Source: Bradyrhizobium sp. BR 10289 (GTDB taxonomy: Bacteria; Pseudomonadota; Alphaproteobacteria; Rhizobiales; Xanthobacteraceae). From it: a stretch of DNA of 64,000 nucleotides. Under the pieces are notes generated by a model. It saw only the letters and a program-made list of their open reading frames with translations. It did not search any database and was not told the origin of the DNA. The stretch lies in contig NZ_JACOFR010000002.1 in the NCBI RefSeq assembly GCF_019455385.1, forward strand, positions 358,722-422,721, written 5' to 3'. How positions within the stretch are numbered: position 1 is the first letter of the stretch; every line of letters begins with the position of its first letter. A program made the position numbers and the translations under genes. Of the stretch, positions 18,063 through 26,443 are shown in pieces.

Positions 18063-19076
18063 ATGATCATGCGGTATTCAGCACTGATCGCGATCGTGCT
18101 GTTCTGTTCAGGGTGGGCGAGCGCTGAGCCCGGGATCGAATGGCAGTTCCTCGGTGCTGCCGGACCCACGCCACCCTCACCGGTTCAAGGCGCTGTCCAG
18201 AGCTATGCTCGCAAATATAGGCCAACTGCGATCATGGTCGTGCAGAACGGCCTCGTGGTCGCGGCATCGGGAGACGTCAGCCGCAAGGTCAATGTTCGCT
18301 CTGTTCGGAAGAGCTTCCTGAGCGCTCTCTACGGTCTCGCCATCGACCGCGGCCAGATCAACATCGACAGCACCCTCGCCCAGCTCGGCATCGACGACAT
18401 CGCGCCGTCCCTGACGGCTGACGAGCAGCATGCAACGGTTCGTCAGCTCCTCATGGCCCGCTCGGGGGTCTATCACCCGGCGGCTTACGAGACGAGCGAA
18501 CAGAAATCGACGCGCCCGCCGCGCGGCGCTCATTCCCCCGGAACGTTCTGGTACTACAACAACTGGGACTTCAACGCGCTTGGTGCAATTTATGAGAAGG
18601 CGACGAGCTCGAACGTGTTCGACAGCTTCGAGAAGCTGATTGCGCGTCCCATCGGGATGCAAGATTTCTCGGCTCATGACGGGACATTCGTCGGAGATGC
18701 CTCCTCTCTCTATCGCGCGTACGTGTTCAGCATGAGTGCGCGTGATCTCGCCCGTTTTGGGTTGCTGTTCCTCAACAAAGGGCGATGGAACGACGTTTCC
18801 GTCGTGCCGTCCCGATGGACGGCGGAGTCGACCAAGGCCTATTCGGAAACCGATCGAAATGACCGCGGGTATGGCTATTTGTGGTGGACGCTCGATGCCG
18901 GCGCTTGGGGAAAAGACGCGATCTTTGCGTCCGGCTACGGAGGACAGCTGATCGTGATCGTGCCGGAGAAGCATCTGGTCGCCGTTCAGGTCGTCGACTT
19001 GAACGAACGCCAGAGGGGAATTCACTCCGCGACTTTTCTTGATTTGGTTCGACAGGTTATGACTTCCATCGATTGA
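18063..19076 (+). CDS. Secreted serine hydrolase, beta-lactamase/esterase family
   Basis: 337 residues. A signal peptide (YSALIAIVLFCSGWASA) is followed by a class C beta-lactamase-like fold. The catalytic SxxK motif is SVRK (residues 80-83), YYNNWDFN supplies the YxN-type motif, and SGYGGQ near the end stands in for the KTG-type motif. LMARSGVYHPAAYE and GYGYLWWTLDAG are typical of this family. ATG 18063 is used; ATG 18069 is also possible. It likely hydrolyses an ester or amide in the periplasm; true beta-lactamase activity is not implied. About 256 bases separate it from the transporter operon. Confidence 0.85.
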   Translation: MIMRYSALIAIVLFCSGWASAEPGIEWQFLGAAGPTPPSPVQGAVQSYARKYRPTAIMVVQNGLVVAASGDVSRKVNVRSVRKSFLSALYGLAIDRGQINIDSTLAQLGIDDIAPSLTADEQHATVRQLLMARSGVYHPAAYETSEQKSTRPPRGAHSPGTFWYYNNWDFNALGAIYEKATSSNVFDSFEKLIARPIGMQDFSAHDGTFVGDASSLYRAYVFSMSARDLARFGLLFLNKGRWNDVSVVPSRWTAESTKAYSETDRNDRGYGYLWWTLDAGAWGKDAIFASGYGGQLIVIVPEKHLVAVQVVDLNERQRGIHSATFLDLVRQVMTSID

Positions 19077-19123
19077 TCCCCTGCGGCGGAACAGATTTTC
19101 GGTCGATTCAGCCGATCGTAAGT

Positions 19124-19231
19124 TCATAGCTGCAATTTCTTGCGCATCATCACGTGTGGTATGCCTCCATCATCGAACACCGCGCCTCCCTCCATGTACC
19201 CCAGCCTCTTGTAAAATTCGTACGCGGTGCA
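19124..19231 (-). pseudogene. GNAT acetyltransferase C-terminal remnant
   Basis: Reading the minus strand, the frame ending at 19124 gives TAYEFYKRLGYMEGGAVFDDGGIPHVMMRKKL, a typical C-terminal strand-helix-strand of a GNAT N-acetyltransferase. The upstream frame no longer encodes acetyl-CoA-binding motifs, so only the tail of the gene remains. It abuts another fragment at about 19227. Confidence 0.6.
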
Positions 19232-19385
19232 GGCTGAGCGCGCGATCGCTGGACAGGCGGGTGAACCCGATCGGCGCGACCGAGGCGGTTCCCGCCAGCA
19301 CGGTCGGCGGCAGGTCCAGATGGAACCGCTCGCCGATCACCCGACTCTCATAGCGGGGCGCTGGCCGATTGAATGCCGACACCAT
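19227..19385 (-). pseudogene. Regulator N-terminal remnant (AraC-like?)
   Basis: An ATG at 19385 opens a 53-codon fragment (MVSAFNRPAPRYESRVIGERFHLDLPPTVL, then SVAPIGFTRLSSD) that resembles the start of AraC-family regulators in Bradyrhizobium, from memory. It loses sense at the boundary with the GNAT tail, as if a deletion had fused two broken genes. The remaining bases to 19570 hold nothing I can recognise. Confidence 0.35.
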
Positions 19386-19570
19386 CTGCGGCGCCCCGTT
19401 GCTAATCTGCTCTGGATAGCCGAAATCTCACCTGCCAGCACGCTTAAATCATATCCGGATCAAGCGGATCGCGCAGATGGACCGTGCGATTGCGAATGGA
19501 ATGCCTCAAGGCGACGCCCGCATTCCGCCAATTGCGCTCGCATCATGGCCAGGGGGCGTCACGAGGCCTG

Positions 19571-20557
19571 CTAATCGATCACCTCGTCGGCGCGAGTAAC
19601 CATCGTCGCAGGCACGTCGACCCCAAGCACCTTTGCGATTTTCAAGTTCACCACCAATTCGACGCGTGTGGGCTGCTCCACCGGCAGGTCACCGGCATTG
19701 GCGCCATCGAGAATGCGCTTCAGAAAATACGCCGCTTTCGTGAACAGATCGCGCGAGGGCACGCCATAGCCCATCAGTCCGCCAAGCCGCGCATAGTCCG
19801 GGACGATGGAGATACTCGGCAGCTTCCGATCGCGCGCAAATGAAGCGATGTTCTCCGAGAGATCAACGGTGGTCCCGAGATCCGGTATCAGGACCAGCAG
19901 ATCAGGCCGGCTGGCGGCAATGCCGGCAAACGCGGTCTCCAGGCCCGAGGCCGATTTGAGCTCGACGGCAGCCACCGTCATTCCGGCCGACCCCGCGGCT
20001 TTCTGCAGGCGTTCCAAGAGAACCGGATTGGAGGGGTTCGATGGATTGAACAATGCGGCAATCGATTTCGCCGATGGCAGCAACTCCCGCGCGAGGTCGA
20101 GCAATTTCGGCGTCAGATCCTCTGCCAGGACGGACATGCCCGTGGTGTTGTGACCAGGCCTTGCGAGGCTGGCGATGAGCCCGACATCCACGGGATTATT
20201 GATCCCGATCATGACGACCTGCACTGACGGGGACAGTTGCTGGGCAGCGCGCGCAGACGCGATCGTGTTCGCAAGAACGATGCTGACCCCTGCCTGTGAC
20301 AGCTCCCTGGCCAGTGCCGGAAACCGATCATAATCCCCTGCGGCGTACCGATCCTCGAACTCATAGTCACGGGATTCGACGAGCCCCTGTCTAGACAGCG
20401 ACTGCTTGATCGTTCGGATCGTATCGATGGAGTTCTGGGACGTTGCGGACCCCGCGCACAGAAAGCCGATCCGAACCGGCGGTTTCGCCGCACGTCCCTC
20501 GATTGGCCATCCGCTCGCCACAACAGCCAAGCTCATCAGAAAATTGCGCCGCCGCAC
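19571..20557 (-). CDS. ABC transporter substrate-binding protein, ABC_sub_bind family
   Basis: About 328 residues from GTG 20557, which has GGGAGG five bases upstream; ATG 20581 is an alternative that adds eight residues. An N-terminal RRRNFLMSLAVVASGWPIEGRA signal is followed by PVRIGFLCAGSA and a two-lobe binding fold with GVSIVLANTIASARAAQQ, VVMIGINNPVDVGLIASLARPGHNTTGMS and LMGYGVPSRDLFTKAAYFLKRILDGANAGDLPVEQPTRVELVVNLKIAKVLGV. That ending is diagnostic for this family, which is expanded in Bradyrhizobium and often lacks nearby permeases, as here. Ligand unknown. Confidence 0.85.
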   Translation of the reverse strand: MRRRNFLMSLAVVASGWPIEGRAAKPPVRIGFLCAGSATSQNSIDTIRTIKQSLSRQGLVESRDYEFEDRYAAGDYDRFPALARELSQAGVSIVLANTIASARAAQQLSPSVQVVMIGINNPVDVGLIASLARPGHNTTGMSVLAEDLTPKLLDLARELLPSAKSIAALFNPSNPSNPVLLERLQKAAGSAGMTVAAVELKSASGLETAFAGIAASRPDLLVLIPDLGTTVDLSENIASFARDRKLPSISIVPDYARLGGLMGYGVPSRDLFTKAAYFLKRILDGANAGDLPVEQPTRVELVVNLKIAKVLGVDVPATMVTRADEVID

Positions 20558-20608
20558 GCCAGCCTCCCAAAACCGCCTCATACCATCTTTTGGGCGACGG
20601 GTTTAGCA

Positions 20609-20914
20609 TCAGGTCTGCCCGCACACCTGCACGTCGCTCACGGAGATCAGCCCCACTTGGCGGGCAACGATGGCAAAAAGGACTTTGAGCAGGTCGTCCG
20701 TCCGGGCCGCATCGACGATGCACCAGAGAACGAACATGCCGGCGGCTTTCCCCACCTGGCCGTCTGCTTCCCACCGCCCGGCGCGACCACGCCCCCCAGC
20801 GAGCGGAGCGACCGAGTAAGGGATCTCTCCTATGCGGTCGAGCTCGTCGGCCAGCCGTTTCAACAGCGCCCGTTCGATGAGGATTTCGATCCGCTTCCTG
20901 GCAAACAACTGCAT
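20609..20914 (-). CDS. SbtB-like PII-family protein
   Basis: 101 residues from ATG 20914 (MQLFARKRIEILIERALLKRLADELDR). The length and beta-alpha-beta pattern fit a PII-like protein: a first strand and helix, a flexible T-loop-like stretch rich in Gly and Arg (LAGGRGRAGRWEADGQVG), then MFVLWCIVDAARTDDLLKVLFAIVARQVGLISVSDVQV. It starts four bases after the SbtA-type transporter gene, which in cyanobacteria is regulated by SbtB, a PII-like protein that binds adenyl nucleotides. The identification depends partly on this linkage. Confidence 0.72.
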   Translation of the reverse strand: MQLFARKRIEILIERALLKRLADELDRIGEIPYSVAPLAGGRGRAGRWEADGQVGKAAGMFVLWCIVDAARTDDLLKVLFAIVARQVGLISVSDVQVCGQT

Positions 20915-20918
20915 GCGC

Positions 20919-21941
20919 TCACCCTGCGACCATCTGAGCAACGGCAATGTAGAACGGAATGCCGACGATAAGGTTGAAGGGAAAAGTCAGACCTAGCGAG
21001 AGCGTGAGGGCGATCGCGGGGTTTGCCGCCGGCAGGGCGAGCCGCATCGCAGCCGGCACGGCGATGTAGGAGGCAGATGCGCCGAGCGTCATCAGGATTG
21101 CCGTACTGCCGGCCGAAAGCCCGATCAGCCAGGCGAACAGTGCCGCGAACGCCGCGCCGATCAGCGGCATGCCCCAAGCAAAGCCGGCGACTGCAATCGA
21201 AAGCGATCTCCAGCCATCCCGTAGACCGCGCCCGGCGATCAGACCCATGTCGAGCAGAAAGACGCAAAGAAAGCCAGGGAATGCATCGAGCAGGAAAGGC
21301 TTGAGCGAGGCCATGCCGCGCTCGCCGGTGATCCAGCCGACGGCAAACGCGCCGAGCAAGGCGACAATCGACCCATTGAGCGCGATCTCACGCAGGAAAT
21401 CTCCTGAAAATTGTCCCTTCACGCCCTGGTGCCCGCTGCGCGCGATCAAGAGCGCCGAGAAAATCGCTGGCGTCTCCATCACGGCTGCAACCGCTATCAT
21501 GTGGCCGTCATACGGTAGAGCAAGCTGAGTGAGCACACCGGTCACGGCAACGAATGTAACCGCCGAGATCGATCCGTAGTGGCCGGCAACGGCCGCAGCG
21601 TTGACGTGGTCGAGCCCGGCCCCCCGCAGCATCACGTAGGCGATGAAGGGCAAGCCGGCCGACAACACGATGCCCGCCACGATTGTCAGCACCAGCGCCA
21701 GGGTCAGGCCTTGATGGGCAACCTCGGCGCCGCCTCGAAAGCCGATCGAAATCAAAAGATAAAGCGAGAGAAAGCGTGCGATCGCCTCCGGCACCGACAG
21801 GTCCGACCGGCCGAGCGAGGCACCGATCCCCATACTGAAGAACAGCACTGACGGTGAGGCGAGATTCTGAACAGCGAGCGCGAGCAAGAGACCTCCTGCG
21901 GGTTGGGATTGGACGAGGGCTAGATAGCTTCTTGTTGTCAT
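20919..21941 (-). CDS. SbtA-family sodium-dependent bicarbonate transporter (DUF897)
   Basis: 340 residues with about ten membrane segments and an internal two-fold repeat. Marker segments are LASPSVLFFSMGIGASLGRSDLSVPEAIARFLSLYLLISIGFRGGAEV near the N-terminus and SISAVTFVAVTGVL, MIAVAAVMETPAIFSALLIA and GSTAILMTLGASASYIAVPAAMRLALPAANPAIALTLSLGLTFPFNL later on. These are typical of SbtA proteins, which import bicarbonate with sodium. A PII-like gene follows and a LysR gene is divergent, so transport is probably controlled both transcriptionally and post-translationally. Use in Bradyrhizobium (carbon fixation or anaplerosis) is inference. Confidence 0.85.
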   Translation of the reverse strand: MTTRSYLALVQSQPAGGLLLALAVQNLASPSVLFFSMGIGASLGRSDLSVPEAIARFLSLYLLISIGFRGGAEVAHQGLTLALVLTIVAGIVLSAGLPFIAYVMLRGAGLDHVNAAAVAGHYGSISAVTFVAVTGVLTQLALPYDGHMIAVAAVMETPAIFSALLIARSGHQGVKGQFSGDFLREIALNGSIVALLGAFAVGWITGERGMASLKPFLLDAFPGFLCVFLLDMGLIAGRGLRDGWRSLSIAVAGFAWGMPLIGAAFAALFAWLIGLSAGSTAILMTLGASASYIAVPAAMRLALPAANPAIALTLSLGLTFPFNLIVGIPFYIAVAQMVAG

Positions 21942-21978
21942 TCAAGAAAATTGATTATATTGAATATTACCATTAAAA
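21942..21978. promoter_or_regulatory. Short divergent promoter region, LysR-type
   Basis: Only 37 AT-rich bases separate the transporter gene from the LysR gene. ATTGATTATATTGAATATT here has near-dyad symmetry with a T-N11-A style spacing, as expected for a LysR-family site. The two promoters must overlap. Confidence 0.45.
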
Positions 21979-22842
21979 ATGGCAATGATGATGCCTCGCG
22001 CACGCTCGAATGTGGATATCGACCTGATCCGGTCATTCGTGACCATCGTTTCGCTCGGCAATTTCACGCGCGCCGCACAGGCGCTTGGCTTGCAGCAGTC
22101 GACGATATCCCTGCAGGTCCGCCGGCTTGAGCAGCTGGTCGGGAGCAAGTTGCTTGAACGATCCCCCCAAGCGGTGGCCTTGACGCCGGAAGGCGACACG
22201 TTCTTCGACTACGCGCGACGGATGCTTGACCTCAACGACGAAATGGTCGCGCGCATTCGGGAGCCGGCGATGCGGGGACTGGTCCGCCTGGGTGCACCCG
22301 AGGACTTTGCGACGCGCCATCTGCCCGACGTGCTCGCCCGGTTTGCCCACGCCTATCCCCAGGTTGATCTCGAGGTGACCTGCGACCTCACGATGAATCT
22401 CATCGAGCGCTTCCGCAAAGGCGCCTTCGATCTTGCGCTGATCAAGCGCGAGCGTTCCATCGAAATTCCAGGCACGCGGGTTTGGCGTGAGCCGCTGGTC
22501 TGGGTGACCGGCGGCATCGATCTCAGGCAAGGCGCATTGCCGCTCGCGGTCTCGCCCAAGCCCTGCGTCTATCGCAAGCGTGCAACGGAAGCGCTCGACC
22601 GTGCCAAGCGGTCATGGCGGGTCGCCTATACCTGCGGATCGCTCGCCGGCACGCTTGCCGCCGTCCGGGCCCGGCTTGGGATCACCGTGCTTCCCAAGGA
22701 CATGGTCCCGCCCGATCTGCACGTCGTCGATGGAAAACCGCTGCCTGATCTCAAGGACACGGAAATTGCGATCCTGGAGCGGGACCGCCTGCCGCTTCCC
22801 GCACAACGGCTCAAGGACTTCGTGATCAAGACCCTGAGCTGA
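21979..22842 (+). CDS. LysR-family transcriptional regulator
   Basis: 287 residues. The N-terminal winged helix-turn-helix is clear: DIDLIRSFVTIVSLGNFTRAAQALGLQQSTISLQVRRLEQLVGSKLLERSPQAVALTPEGDTFFDYARRML. The C-terminal effector domain runs from about residue 95 (GLVRLGAPEDFATRHLPDVLARFAHAYPQVDLEV). Several ATG codons lie at the start; I keep the first. It is divergent from the sbtA-like gene and probably controls it. Whether it senses a carbon metabolite, as CbbR or CcmR do, cannot be read from sequence. Confidence 0.9.
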   Translation: MAMMMPRARSNVDIDLIRSFVTIVSLGNFTRAAQALGLQQSTISLQVRRLEQLVGSKLLERSPQAVALTPEGDTFFDYARRMLDLNDEMVARIREPAMRGLVRLGAPEDFATRHLPDVLARFAHAYPQVDLEVTCDLTMNLIERFRKGAFDLALIKRERSIEIPGTRVWREPLVWVTGGIDLRQGALPLAVSPKPCVYRKRATEALDRAKRSWRVAYTCGSLAGTLAAVRARLGITVLPKDMVPPDLHVVDGKPLPDLKDTEIAILERDRLPLPAQRLKDFVIKTLS

Positions 22843-23052
22843 AGGCATCATTCGGCCGGGCACCGCACGTTCGTACCACGTCCTGTTGCCAAACGTGCAG
22901 TCGCACGCGTCGTGTGGATTTTCGTGAGGTGCGGTGATCCAGGCAGCGGGCCTCGTCGTTTCCGGCAGGTCTATCGCAATTGACCGCATGATGCGGGGCG
23001 CCTCGGATGCGTCCCCGCCTCTGCATGGTTTCAACTATAGCTGGAGAACCTG

Positions 23053-23556
23053 ATGACGCCTGCTGTTCGTAAGTTCGTGGCTGCCGCAGCCGTGGCCGCT
23101 GGCCTGCTTGGACCATCCGTCGCGCGCGCCGCCGACATCGTGGACACCGCGGTTTCGGCCGGCTCGTTCACCACGTTGGTGACGGCCGTGAAAGCCGCAG
23201 GCCTGGTGAACACGCTCAAGAGCAAGGGCCCCTTCACGGTGTTCGCACCGAATGACGCGGCGTTCGCCAAGCTGCCTCCCGGGACGGTCGAGGGGCTGTT
23301 GAAGAACAAGGCCAAGCTCGCTGCCATCCTGAAGTACCATGTCATTCCGGGTCGCGTTAAGGCTGCGGACGTCGCCGGCAAATCCTTGAAGGTCGCGACC
23401 GTTCAGGGCCAGCCCGTCGAGGTCGACGGCACCTTCGGCGTTCGCGTCAACGACGCGCACGTCATCCAGCCGGATATCGAGACGTCGAATGGCGTGATCC
23501 ACGTCATCGACACGGTGCTGCTGCCGCCGGCTCGCGCAAAGAAGATGCACCACTGA
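23053..23556 (+). CDS. Secreted fasciclin (FAS1) domain protein
   Basis: 167 residues: signal peptide [26 protein letters not shown], then one FAS1 domain. The H1 motif [15 protein letters not shown] and the closing [14 protein letters not shown] (H2) are both present, with the linking [13 protein letters not shown]1 proteins act in cell-surface adhesion and, in rhizobia, have been linked to symbiosis; the role here is unknown. It stands alone, with a perfect hairpin right after it. Confidence 0.92.
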   Translation: MTPAVRKFVAAAAVAAGLLGPSVARAADIVDTAVSAGSFTTLVTAVKAAGLVNTLKSKGPFTVFAPNDAAFAKLPPGTVEGLLKNKAKLAAILKYHVIPGRVKAADVAGKSLKVATVQGQPVEVDGTFGVRVNDAHVIQPDIETSNGVIHVIDTVLLPPARAKKMHH

Positions 23557-23570
23557 GACGATGCCCGGCA

Positions 23571-23600
23571 GCTACCTGGCCGCAATTGCGGCCAGGTAGC
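23571..23600. terminator. 30-base perfect palindrome between convergent genes
   Basis: GCTACCTGGCCGCAA is followed directly by its reverse complement. It sits in the 55-base gap between the fasciclin gene (plus) and the dipeptide ATPase gene (minus), the right place for a two-way terminator. There is no long T-run on either side, so it may act mainly as a 3'-end stabiliser. Confidence 0.7.
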
Positions 23601-23611
23601 ACTCAAAGGAT

Positions 23612-24652
23612 TCATTCGGTCGCGGCGAGCACTCCCGAACCGGCGATCTCATCGGCTCGCCAGCACCTTACCGTATGCCCATCCGGCCGCGTCCCGAGCA
23701 CTGGCCCCGGCTCGTGGCGGCATACATCCTCCGCGTAACGACAGCGCGGGCTGAACGCACATCCATTCGGCGGATTGAGCGGGTTGGGAAGATCGCCGCC
23801 GGTCGTTGCCAACGGGGCATGGCGCAGCGGATCGGGGATCGCCGCGATCAGGGCCTGCGTATAGGGGTGCGCGGGCCGCTCGAAGATTTCGCGCCAGTGG
23901 CCGTTCTCGACGATGCGGCCGAGATACATCACGGCGACCCGGTCGCTCATGTGCTCGACGACGCCGAGGTCGTGGCTGATCATGATGTAGGAGAGACCGA
24001 GCGTGTCCTTCAATTCCAGCAGCAGATTGATGATCTGGGCGCGGATCGAGACGTCGAGCGCCGAGACCGGCTCGTCGCAGATGACGATTTTGGGATTGAG
24101 GATCAGTGCACGCGCGATGCCGATGCGCTGGCGCTGGCCGCCGGAGAATTCATGGGGGTAGCGGCCCGCCTGCTCGGGCCGGAGGCCCACATGCCGCAGC
24201 ATGGTCGCGACGCGGTCCTCGATCTCGCTTGCCGCGGTCACGCCGTGCACGCGCAGGGGATCCTCCAGCGTGCGGCGGACGGTCTGGCGCGGGTTGAGCG
24301 AGGCGTAGGGATCCTGAAACACGATCTGCACGGTGCGGGCCAGGGCCTTGCGATCGCTGGACGGCCCGTCCGTCACGGCCTGCCCGTCCACCACGATACG
24401 GCCCCGCGTCGGCGCCTGCAGCCCAAGGATCGACAGCGCGACGGTCGACTTGCCGGAGCCGGACTCGCCGACGAGGCCGAGACATTCGCCGCGCTTCAGC
24501 GTGAGATCGACGCCATCCACGGCGCGGAGCAGCCGCCGGTCGCGGCTGAAGAGACCGCCAGCCAACGGGAAATGAACTGCGAGATCCTCGACGCTGAGAA
24601 TGACATCGTCGTCCGGCTTCCGCTCGACCGCTCTGTCCCTGGGTTCATGCAT
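23612..24652 (-). CDS. Dipeptide/oligopeptide ABC transporter ATPase (DppF-like)
   Basis: 346 residues. Walker A GESGSGKST, the DPYASLNPRQTV region after the Q-loop, the signature FSGGQRQRIGIARAL and Walker B VICDEPVSALD are all visible. The C-terminal oligopeptide-transporter extension includes a PFRxPRC-like Cys segment (NGCAFSPRCRYAEDVCRHEPG). It is last in a five-gene operon and overlaps the preceding gene by eight bases. The class carries peptides, nickel or glycosides; the substrate here is unknown. Confidence 0.92.
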   Translation of the reverse strand: MHEPRDRAVERKPDDDVILSVEDLAVHFPLAGGLFSRDRRLLRAVDGVDLTLKRGECLGLVGESGSGKSTVALSILGLQAPTRGRIVVDGQAVTDGPSSDRKALARTVQIVFQDPYASLNPRQTVRRTLEDPLRVHGVTAASEIEDRVATMLRHVGLRPEQAGRYPHEFSGGQRQRIGIARALILNPKIVICDEPVSALDVSIRAQIINLLLELKDTLGLSYIMISHDLGVVEHMSDRVAVMYLGRIVENGHWREIFERPAHPYTQALIAAIPDPLRHAPLATTGGDLPNPLNPPNGCAFSPRCRYAEDVCRHEPGPVLGTRPDGHTVRCWRADEIAGSGVLAATE

Positions 24653-25625
24653 GGTGATGACATCTCACCAGACCGCCGGCCTCCAGGAAATCCGCGGTCG
24701 GCGCATTGGTGCGGCAAATATCGCTCGCCTGCGCGCAGCGCGGATTGAACCGGCAGCCATCGGGGAAGCTCGTGATCGCCGGGACGACGCCGGCGATCTC
24801 CTTGAGCCTGGTGCGGCCGAGCGCGGCACGGCTGCCGAGCCGCGGCAACGAGTCGACGAGGCCCTGCGTATAGGGATGCGCCGGCGCACGGAAGATATCG
24901 GCCGAGCCGCGCTCCTCGACGATACGACCGGCATACATCACGGCGACGCGGCGGCAGACATTGGCGACGAGGCCGAGATCGTGGCTGATCATCAGGATAG
25001 CCGTGCCCCGCTCGGCGCAGAGATTGCGCATCAGCTCGATGATCTCGGCCTGCACGGTGACGTCGAGCGCGGTGGTCGGCTCGTCCGCGATCAAGAGGTC
25101 CGGGCCGCAGGCCAGCGCAATGGCGATCATCACCCGCTGGCGCATGCCGCCGGAGAGCTGGTGCGGATAATCGTGGACGCGCCGCTCCGGCGCGGGAACG
25201 CGGACGCTGGCGAGCGCCTCGACCGCCAATTGGTTGGCCTCCCGCCAGCTCTTGCCCTTGTGCAGCACAAACATCTCGGCGATCTGCCGGCCCACCGGCG
25301 AGACCGGGTTCAGAGCCGTCATCGGCTCCTGGAAGATCATGGCGATGCGATTGCCACGGAGGTCGCGCTGTGCCGCCGCGGAGAGATGCTGGATCTCCCT
25401 GCCCTCGAACCGGATGACGCCGCTCCCGATCGACAGCGGCGGCCGCAACAGGCCGATCAGGGACAGCGCCGTGATGCTCTTGCCGCAGCCGGATTCGCCG
25501 ACGAGACCAAACGTCTCGCCGCGTGAGATCCGGAATGAAACGCCCTCGGCGGCGGCAACGCGCCTCGCACCATCGTCGAGATCGATGCGCAGGTCCTCGA
25601 CCTCGAGCAGCGGCGCGGCCGTCAT
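24645..25625 (-). CDS. Dipeptide/oligopeptide ABC transporter ATPase (DppD-like)
   Basis: 326 residues from ATG 25625 ([31 protein letters not shown]). Walker A is GESGCGKSI, followed by [22 protein letters not shown], the signature [15 protein letters not shown] and Walker [13 protein letters not shown]. The C-terminal [15 protein letters not shown] motif is typical of DppD. Its start overlaps the stop of the DppC-like gene by four bases. It pairs with the DppF-like ATPase as the two motor subunits. Confidence 0.92.
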   Translation of the reverse strand: MTAAPLLEVEDLRIDLDDGARRVAAAEGVSFRISRGETFGLVGESGCGKSITALSLIGLLRPPLSIGSGVIRFEGREIQHLSAAAQRDLRGNRIAMIFQEPMTALNPVSPVGRQIAEMFVLHKGKSWREANQLAVEALASVRVPAPERRVHDYPHQLSGGMRQRVMIAIALACGPDLLIADEPTTALDVTVQAEIIELMRNLCAERGTAILMISHDLGLVANVCRRVAVMYAGRIVEERGSADIFRAPAHPYTQGLVDSLPRLGSRAALGRTRLKEIAGVVPAITSFPDGCRFNPRCAQASDICRTNAPTADFLEAGGLVRCHHHA

Positions 25626-26443
25626 GTCCGCCGGCTCCGCGATTGGGGATCGAGGCTGTCGCGCAGGCCATCGCCGAGCAAATTGAGGCCGAGCACTGTC
25701 AGGAAGATCGCAAGCCCTGGAAAGACCGAGAGCCACGGCGCCGTCGTGATCTGGTCGCGGGCCTCCGACAGCATGCTGCCCCAGCTCGGGAACGGCGGGC
25801 GGACGCCGAGGCCGAGGAACGACAGCGCGGCTTCGGACAGGACGGCGCTGCCCATGCCGAGCGTGCCGATGACGATGAGGGGGCCCAGCATGTTCGGCAG
25901 CAGCTGCGTGAACATGATGCGAAAATCGCCGTAGCCGAGCACGGTCGCGGCCTGGACATAGCCCTGGCTCCGCAGCGACAGCGCCGAGGCCCGCGCGATC
26001 CGGCAGGTGAAGGACCAGTTGGTCAGGCCGAGCGCGATCAAGAGGCTGGTCAGTCCCGGTCCGAGCACGGCCATGATGGCGAGCGCAAAAATCAGCGAGG
26101 GGATTGCGAGCATGAGATTGGTGAGGGCGTTGACCACGTCGTCCCACCAGCCGCCGAAATAGCCGGCGCTCAGCCCTAACGCGACGCCGATGACGCTGTT
26201 GATCAGCTGCGAGACGATGCCGACCGTCAGCGAGATGCGCGCGCCGTAGACGACGCGGGAATAGATGTCGCGGCCCTGCCCGTCGGTCCCGAACCACCAG
26301 GTCCAGCTGGGGGGCTCCTCCGCATTCATCAGGTTGGCGTCGAGCACGGGATCGGTGTGCGCGAGCCAGGGCGCGAGCAGCCCGACCAGGATCGCGAGCG
26401 CAAACAGCGCCCCGCCGATGACGAGATTGGCGCGGAGCTTCAT
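25622..26443 (-). CDS. Dipeptide-type ABC transporter permease (DppC-like)
   Basis: 273 residues from ATG 26443. An N-terminal helix (LVIGGALFALAILVGLLAPWLA) and HTDPVLDANLMNAEEPPSWTWWFGTDGQGRDIYSRVVYGARISL, the typical DppC entry region with the FGTDxxGRD motif, are followed by membrane helices and the EAALSFLGLGVRPPFPSWGSMLSEAR segment. Its start overlaps the stop of the DppB-like gene (ATGA), so the two permeases are coupled. Confidence 0.93.
   Translation of the reverse strand: MKLRANLVIGGALFALAILVGLLAPWLAHTDPVLDANLMNAEEPPSWTWWFGTDGQGRDIYSRVVYGARISLTVGIVSQLINSVIGVALGLSAGYFGGWWDDVVNALTNLMLAIPSLIFALAIMAVLGPGLTSLLIALGLTNWSFTCRIARASALSLRSQGYVQAATVLGYGDFRIMFTQLLPNMLGPLIVIGTLGMGSAVLSEAALSFLGLGVRPPFPSWGSMLSEARDQITTAPWLSVFPGLAIFLTVLGLNLLGDGLRDSLDPQSRSRRT

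Noticed and set aside
18063..19076. Serine hydrolase as a true beta-lactamase resistance gene
   Set aside because: The SxxK and YxN-type motifs place it in the broad class C-like hydrolase family, most of whose members are esterases or peptidases; nothing shows antibiotic hydrolysis.
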